Origin: Breviolum minutum Mf 1.05b.01
Lineage: Eukaryota > Sar > Dinophyceae > Suessiales > Symbiodiniaceae
Direction: 5' to 3'
Length of the DNA stretch: 64,000 nt
Assembly: GCA_000507305.1 (NCBI GenBank)
Contig: DF239333.1
Coordinates: 151,550-215,549, forward strand
Below are positions 59,130 to 64,000 of the stretch, in pieces. The notes under the pieces were generated by a model. That model saw only the letters and a list, made by a program, of their open reading frames with translations, did not search any database and was not told the DNA's origin. Each line of letters starts with the position of its first letter. Position 1 is the first letter of the stretch. The translations under genes were made by a program, and so were the position numbers.

Positions 59130-60479
59130 GTTGGTGGTTTCAATTTTTTTTAATGTTCACCCCTACTTGTGGAAATGATCCAAATTGACTAATATTTTCT
59201 CAGATGGGTTGAAACTTGAAACCACCAACTAGTGACGGTCAATATTGATTTATCAGTTTTCTCACACTTGGGAACCAGTGGGAAGAATCCCGGCCTGGTT
59301 CCAGTGTATAGCAGCTCACCCTGGCAAATGCTTTATAAAGGTATCTATGGAAACCTACAACATATTCCAAAAAATATGTATTTTTCCGAATCATCAATAT
59401 AACTGTTAGTTGTTAGTTGTAAGTGATGCTTCTTGGTTGGTTTGATTCAACTCTTACGGGAAGAGTTGAACTTTTGTTGGCTCTGTTTTCTTCGTTTCTT
59501 GAAGCCACCTGCTGGGTGAAAAAAGGGCTGTGTTTCTTGATCGGTCGAAAAATGTCAGGAAGTTGAAATCCAAAGAAATCATTTCACCACCATTCTGGGC
59601 AATTTATAAGGACCTCAGCGGAGGTCAGCCCAAATGGTGGTTTAGAAAAAGAGAATCCCCCTCAAAATGACCTTATTACATAATTCAGGTTAAGGATTTA
59701 TGATAAATTGATTGCCTAGATCATTTCACCACCTTTACCAAACCATTTGACCATCAACACTTCGAAAATGTTGGTTTACAGCTGCATCACCCCAAGCTAT
59801 GCAAAGCTCACGGTTCTTTGCACTTCGGTTTTGCTGTTTGTAGTGTCTTTCGGTAGGGCCAAGTTAGGGTCAACTCCTTCTTGTAGGTACCTTTGATGGA
59901 AGTCTCCCTAGTTTCTGCGTACACTCCAATAAACCAACATAAATTCCGTTTCCACTAGAGACACGTCATTAAGGTTCATAGTGGATTTCCGATATTTCAG
60001 CCAGCTATGTTAGATTAATGGAGGGTTAGTATAACCTACTTGTCTATGTTGGACCTGTGGGTGCCTTTGCCGATTCTGTGAGCCAGGTTTTACCCCACGC
60101 GCTTTGGAGATGGCGGTCCTCAAGGGAGTCTTTGACGTTGGTGAAGTTGGCACGGTTGTGGAAAAGGTAAATGTCGAGTCAATTTGACAAGCTTAGACAG
60201 TACAACACCCCAAAAGTAGCTGAATAAGGGAATTCAGGGAATTCCCAGCATTTCAGAGAGGTCTAGGTTGGTGCCCTGCACTGAGGAGAAGTCGCAGTGG
60301 ATGGGTGGAAAGTTGCGCCCGCGTTTTGAAAGAACCTGGAGAAAGGAAAGTGAGGATGATGCCAAAGAAGTGGTAGTTATCGTAAACATTGTACATTCTA
60401 TTGTGATCTGGAGCAGTGTATCTATACATACATGAAACATAATTCTACGCGTATTTTTATTATGCACATGAATGGGTGT
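59130..60479. other. AT-rich spacer before the second retroelement
   Basis: No well-bounded exon. A GC-richer patch at 60,240-60,340 is open on the minus strand only over short frames. No terminal repeat of the following element was seen. Confidence 0.35.
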
Positions 60480-60527
60480 TCTGTGTTAACCGAACGTGAT
60501 TCACTGAGAAACTGAAAGGAGCCGAAC

Positions 60528-60896
60528 ATGAAATGTGTCATGGCTCAAGATCAAATGAGCGACATTCCAGTTCCCCTTAGTCATTCCTTGTCCTTTCTTG
60601 CGGGCGTGTGTTGCTCGCTGTGGTGGCTGGGAGGACAAGCTTCCACTGGTTGTCCGGACTGCGTAGTCACTTGTGGTGGCTGCTCCTGTCCACCGGTGTA
60701 CTGCAGCACAGGGCATTTTGACGTTGGCCCGGTCACTTTGGGATTCAGTCTTTGCCTTTTTGCAGGCACTGGATTGTGGTTGTGGTGCAGTCGGGATCGA
60801 TCAAGTGTAAGTAAGCCTGTTGAGTCAAAGCCTGCGGGCTTGGACGGCAGGCGCGCCCTTGGGGCATCCCTCTCCTGGAGAGGACTCGGATCCTAG
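60528..60896 (+). CDS. Cys-rich membrane protein, first ORF of the second retroelement
   Basis: 122 codons from ATG. Two hydrophobic segments (SLSFLAGVCCSLWWLGG near residues 20-36 and VTLGFSLCLFAGTGLWLW near 65-82) flank a Cys-rich loop with CPDCVVTCGGCSCPP. This suggests a small two-span membrane protein with a possible metal-binding or disulfide-rich loop. The tail is basic. I recognise no named family. The stop TAG shares its last G with the GTG that begins the conserved part of the next ORF (TAGTG), echoing the stop/start overlaps in the 47.6 kb element. The GC content jumps relative to the AT-rich upstream flank. Confidence 0.55.
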   Translation: MKCVMAQDQMSDIPVPLSHSLSFLAGVCCSLWWLGGQASTGCPDCVVTCGGCSCPPVYCSTGHFDVGPVTLGFSLCLFAGTGLWLWCSRDRSSVSKPVESKPAGLDGRRALGASLSWRGLGS

Positions 60897-61966
60897 TGTA
60901 TTACGAAGGTGATACTGTCTGGCACACACGATACTTGCTATCATTGGTGGATAGGGCATCATGGATCATCATTACACCCGATGGGGACATTTACTCCGAA
61001 GAGGTCTCAGATGGAAATCCGGATTGGGCAGCATGGCGGTTATGGCCAGTAGGAGGAGGCGTACCATTTGGGGTGGACGCCAATGCCATTTCTGGATTCA
61101 ACCCTCCACCAAATGCAGCAACCCTTCAGAATTTGATTTCAGAAGGTCATCAGCATGCAGCTCAAGAACGGGCCCGTCTGGGCTTAGCTCAGGGAGGCCA
61201 AGGAGGTGGTGTGGCAGGGGCTGCACATGGAGCAGATCCTCAACCAGTAGGCGGTGCTGGAGCAGTTGGTCTTCCTGCAGGAGCAGGTCAACCACACGGT
61301 CCTGGCAACCTAGCAGGAGGTGGTGGTGGTGGAAATGCACAACTTGCTCAACTACTTCATGCAGATCAGCCTATGGAGAACGAGGATGCCATGGCAGACG
61401 ATGCGAGGACCTTAGCTATCAGCAGAGACTCAGAAGGCAATCGCTACAAAGAGTTTCGACTGGCAGTTCAAGAGTCTCGTCCTTGCAATTTTGCCGATTG
61501 GCCGATTTCCGGTCCAAGGACCGCCAAATTTGTGCTGACTCAGATGCTAGAACATGGAGGTTCTCCCATGGGACATCATCAAGCCTGGCGGACGGCGTGC
61601 CGTCTGCAGCCGACCGATGGTCCGGCGATGGAACACGAGTCTTGGAGCCGTGTTCTTCAAGCGTTCATCACTTACGACCAGGTGGACGGCTCGAACTTGG
61701 CTGGCATAGAATTGATTGTGGGGGCTCTCCAACGCATCGAGGAAAAACACAAGCACAAGTTGGTAGCGACCGAGGATGGAGGGGAGAATGCTTTGTTCAT
61801 GGGCTCCTCATCGGGAAGTCGGGCAGGAACCATCATTTGCCCAAAATTGTCAGAACGGATCGGGGAGGAATTGAAGAAAGAGGCCATGGTGTCGAAAGAA
61901 CGCCGCAAGGCAAGAGAAGAGAAGGCCTTGTCTCGGAAAGGAGACAAGGACAACAAGAAAGAATGA
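60896..61966 (+). CDS. Gag-like protein of the second retroelement
   Basis: 356 codons. The conserved-looking N-terminus reads YYEGDTVWHTRYLL and SWIIITPDGDIYSEEV, a pattern I associate with dinoflagellate retroelement proteins. Residues about 90-150 are Gly/Ala/Gln-rich, the middle (from about 185) is globular, and the C-terminus is highly charged (MVSKERRKAREEKALSRK), fitting RNA binding. No ATG lies near the start: the frame is open back to 60,824, so initiation at GTG 60,896 by reinitiation or at another non-ATG codon must be assumed. The stop overlaps the ATG of the RT ORF as ATGA (61,963-61,966). The -1 frame, the RT frame, is open from 60,961 onward. Confidence 0.68.
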   Translation: MYYEGDTVWHTRYLLSLVDRASWIIITPDGDIYSEEVSDGNPDWAAWRLWPVGGGVPFGVDANAISGFNPPPNAATLQNLISEGHQHAAQERARLGLAQGGQGGGVAGAAHGADPQPVGGAGAVGLPAGAGQPHGPGNLAGGGGGGNAQLAQLLHADQPMENEDAMADDARTLAISRDSEGNRYKEFRLAVQESRPCNFADWPISGPRTAKFVLTQMLEHGGSPMGHHQAWRTACRLQPTDGPAMEHESWSRVLQAFITYDQVDGSNLAGIELIVGALQRIEEKHKHKLVATEDGGENALFMGSSSGSRAGTIICPKLSERIGEELKKEAMVSKERRKAREEKALSRKGDKDNKKE

Positions 61967-62691
61967 TTCAGCATCATGGCAGTCATCATGCTGCTTTGGG
62001 TGGTGGTCGTATCCTTCGTGGCCAGCTCCATCGGTGTGAAGTTTTGTTACATCCTATGTGGCTCTTTGTTCTCACTTTTCTCTGCATGTTTGAAGGGGTT
62101 AGCGCAGGAGTTGTTGATGGCCAGTTCCGTCAGCGTAATGTCTTCCCGCTGCCTCCGATTTCTGGTGGTGAGCAGTCTGGTCCTCATTCTGGGGATTGGT
62201 CGTGGTTTGCCAACCGTGGGATCCAAGCACTCAACGAAATTTCTGGGTGTATGAATTCATTGATTTCTTCAAAAAAACCTACACGTGTTCAGAAACGTGC
62301 ACTATCCCACATAGCCAAAGCATATCAGGAAGTTTGGGTTGCTCCTGAGGAGGAGCCTGGAAAGTCATGTTTGCAAGAGCTATGTTCGTCGTCCCGGTTG
62401 TATTTCAAAGACCGCAGCGACGTGCAGCCGTATTCCAGGGATCTAGTATCCTGGCCTGAGGTTGAAAGTCTTCCCGTGCCTCTTGAAGGCTGTCTTCCTC
62501 ATGCCGACCGAGAAAGGCTTGCGGCTTGGCAAGATCAAATGCTGAAGAAAGATTCTGGGGACCAGGATGTACAAGGAGTTTGTCAACCTTATTCCGATCC
62601 AATTTTGAAGCACAATTCAGCAGAATATGCAGGTTTTCTTCAGGAATTACAGAAGAGGAATATGATCAGTTATCAACGTACAGACATATCA
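61963..62691 (+). CDS. RT polyprotein of the second retroelement, N-terminal part only
   Basis: About 243 codons from an ATG that overlaps the Gag-like stop. A hydrophobic stretch (PMWLFVLTFLCMFEGVSA) lies near residue 40. Later blocks (RVQKRALSHIAKAYQEVW; PYSDPILKHNSAEYAGFLQE; LQKRNMISY) resemble the region directly before the RT catalytic domain in dinoflagellate retroelements, as I recall them. The RT catalytic motifs themselves are absent: the frame meets an ambiguous base at 62,692 and a stop a few codons later, beyond which AT-rich host-like sequence follows. This is a truncated element or an assembly join. Confidence 0.6.
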
Positions 62692-62692
62692 N
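62692..62692. other. Ambiguous base (N)
   Basis: The only N in the window. It falls where the RT reading frame ends and the base composition changes, so it may mark a join between non-contiguous sequences. Confidence 0.9.
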
Positions 62693-62834
62693 AAGGCTAA
62701 ATCTTGCTATTTTGTGTTTTTTCCAGGGTACTTTGTGTTTTTTGTTTTGCTGTCTTGATGCTCATGCATTTGTTGTCTTCAACAAACATTGTTAATGTTG
62801 AGGTCATGGATGTGCTGATCCATGAAGCTTGCAG

Positions 62835-62960
62835 TGACAGGAGTTGCACGGAGGCGACGCCCCGGCCCTGTGGCACCTTGTCGGACACCCACCACAGGTT
62901 ACACACTTTGACAAAAACTAAGGCATCAAGTGCCAAAGTCATGAAAGAAGATGTTCCTCT
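62835..62960 (+). CDS. Candidate exon
   Basis: Acceptor CATGAAGCTTGCAG and a perfect donor TCCTCT|GTAAGTG. The GC-rich frame reads DRSCTEATPRPCGTLSDTHH and LTKTKASSAKVMKEDVP. It lies just after the truncated retroelement. Confidence 0.48.
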
Positions 62961-63573
62961 GTAAGTGTAAACCAACAGCTTGAAACAGAATAACCAAAAA
63001 ATCAACCAAACACTTGTTGATCACCATGTAAGTGCATCTTGAAAGCAGGTACGTCACGATGATCAGTCGTGATATCCTCCCAATTCATAATGAGTAGCTT
63101 CGTTGGCAATGGACTCATGAATGGGCCATTATTGCCCCCTGCTGTGATGGTTGTATCCAAATGGAAAGTGTGGATCATGGTCCAAAAAACCCAAGCCCAA
63201 AATACTTGTCACCGTGGAAAAATCACCAAGACCAAGTACAGGTTTTACTTCTTTTGAGAAGGTACACCCATCTATCTATCAATCTCTACGGATGTATTAT
63301 CTGCCTATTTATTTACCTAACAACCTCAAAAATCTTTCATATGTATCCATCTATTATTTTATATCTCATTTTCTCTAACAATGATATTGTCCATCCTGCG
63401 CCTTTGCTCAGAGTTTTGTGCGTTCAATAGTATTTTGCAATGTTTTTTCTGCACTTCAGTGGTGTGCAGCTATCAATCATCCTGCAGAGTTTGGTCCAGA
63501 TTTTATTGTTTTTTTGGGCACGTCTGTGGTATCCAGCTACAGCTACCAAGGACACAGGCCAAGGCGGACACAA

Positions 63574-63598
63574 ACCAAGGACCAGTGTGGTCCTTGGT
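63574..63598. repeat. Perfect 11-bp hairpin with 3-nt loop
   Basis: ACCAAGGACCA and its exact reverse complement are separated by GTG. It is the first of two hairpins upstream of the ORF at 63,850. Confidence 0.7.
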
Positions 63599-63617
63599 GC
63601 CTTGGCCAGGTCCTTGG

Positions 63618-63672
63618 TGTTTTTCACGGCAGTCCGCCTAAAGGCCCCGTAGGCGGACTGCCGTTAAAAACA
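63618..63672. repeat. Long hairpin, about 22-bp arms, 11-nt loop
   Basis: A perfect 14-bp core (ACGGCAGTCCGCCT at 63,626-63,639 and its complement at 63,651-63,664) extends outward through T/A runs to about 22 bp with one internal mismatch. The T-rich left arm and A-rich right arm make it a strong fold in RNA. The function is unknown; it could be part of a retroelement terminal or untranslated region. Confidence 0.7.
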
Positions 63673-63849
63673 GTGAAGTCAGCTGACTGCGTTTTTTTGC
63701 CAAGTATTCAAACCTTAAAGATGTTCAACTTGGCCATGTTCAACCTTTCAGTGTTGATGTTCAACCTCAGACTCAGCTGTCAGTGCACTGAAGCGACAGG
63801 CTCAAACCTCAGCAAACTGCGACTCTGTGATTTCGATCACCGCACAATC

Positions 63850-64000
63850 ATGTTGCTCTGCGCCATAATGAGTTTGGTGCCTGCCATGATGATGCCAATG
63901 AGCATGGCGTGGCGTGGTGGCAGTGGCAATGGCTCTGGAGGATCTGGACGATGGCAACGTGATGGATATGGAGGATGGCAAGGTGGTGGATCTTCTGGAG
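63850..64000 (+). CDS. Start of a Gly/Trp-rich ORF, cut by the window end
   Basis: Fifty codons from ATG with no stop before the window ends. A hydrophobic, Met-rich start (LLCAIMSLVPAMMMPMSMAW) is followed by a Gly/Ser/Trp/Arg-rich tract (RGGSGNGSGGSGRWQRDGYG). This composition occurs at the start of some dinoflagellate copia-like Gag proteins as I recall them, so it may open a third retroelement; a host Gly-rich protein is also possible. Confidence 0.4.
   Translation, partial: MLLCAIMSLVPAMMMPMSMAWRGGSGNGSGGSGRWQRDGYGGWQGGGSSG

Larger units (their letters stand above)
60480..62700 (+). mobile_element. Second retroelement, 5' part, truncated at an ambiguous base
   Basis: Three ORFs in tandem (membrane, Gag-like, RT start) with overlapping stop/start signals, more GC-rich than the flanks. 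The left end is not defined; no terminal repeat was found around it. The right end is abrupt at 62,692. Confidence 0.6.

Noticed and set aside
60961..61962. The 579-codon frame as one protein
   Set aside because: Its first 334 codons are the shadow of the Gag-like ORF; only the part from the ATG at 61,963 looks like RT polyprotein.
61976..62254. A 92-codon hydrophobic ORF
   Set aside because: It overlaps the RT polyprotein start, which fits the family better; the hydrophobic character comes from reading the same codons one base shifted.

Overview
The window looks like nuclear DNA of a dinoflagellate, most likely a Symbiodiniaceae alga. The grounds are: AT-leaning non-coding DNA with short, more GC-rich exon-like islands; many small inverted-repeat (MITE-like) elements, one of a type I associate with Symbiodiniaceae assemblies (41.1 kb); and two retroelements whose Gag-like and reverse-transcriptase (RT) proteins match families I recognise from dinoflagellates. 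No rRNA, tRNA, CRISPR array or complete host gene was found.

Layout. From 1 to about 47.6 kb the sequence is gene-poor: AT-rich, with many microsatellites, several fold-back/MITE families and roughly 60-215 bp exon-like islands. The islands with the best splice signals (polypyrimidine-AG before, GT after) all read on the + strand, so this stretch is best read as long introns or spacers of one or more multi-exon + strand genes. No function could be assigned and single exon calls are tentative.

From 47,604 to 55,318 lies a nearly complete tyrosine-recombinase (DIRS/PAT/Ngaro-like) retrotransposon, bounded and internally marked by split direct repeats in the order A1-genes-B1-A2-B2 (A pair 42/42 identical, B pair 109/109 identical). 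It encodes a small membrane ORF, a coiled-coil ORF, a Gag-like ORF, an RT-RNase H ORF, a C5-cytosine-methyltransferase-like domain and a tyrosine recombinase. The first genes are joined by 4-nt stop/start overlaps. The RT-RNase H ORF ends just after a textbook A AAA AAG slippery heptamer in the right frame for a -1 shift into the methyltransferase. A second shift and one in-frame TGA separate the methyltransferase from the recombinase frame.

From 55.3 to 60.4 kb the host-like sequence resumes, again with + strand exon candidates. At 60.5-62.7 kb lies the 5' part of a second retroelement (membrane ORF, Gag-like ORF, start of an RT polyprotein), cut off at an ambiguous base (N at 62,692). The window ends with strong hairpins and the first 50 codons of a further ORF at 63,850.

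The main discovery candidate is the 47.6-55.3 kb element: a YR retroelement carrying a cytosine-methyltransferase-like domain, probably using -1 frameshifting. In addition, in both retroelements the frame -1 to the Gag-like gene, which is the RT frame, is free of stops for 1.0-1.5 kb.
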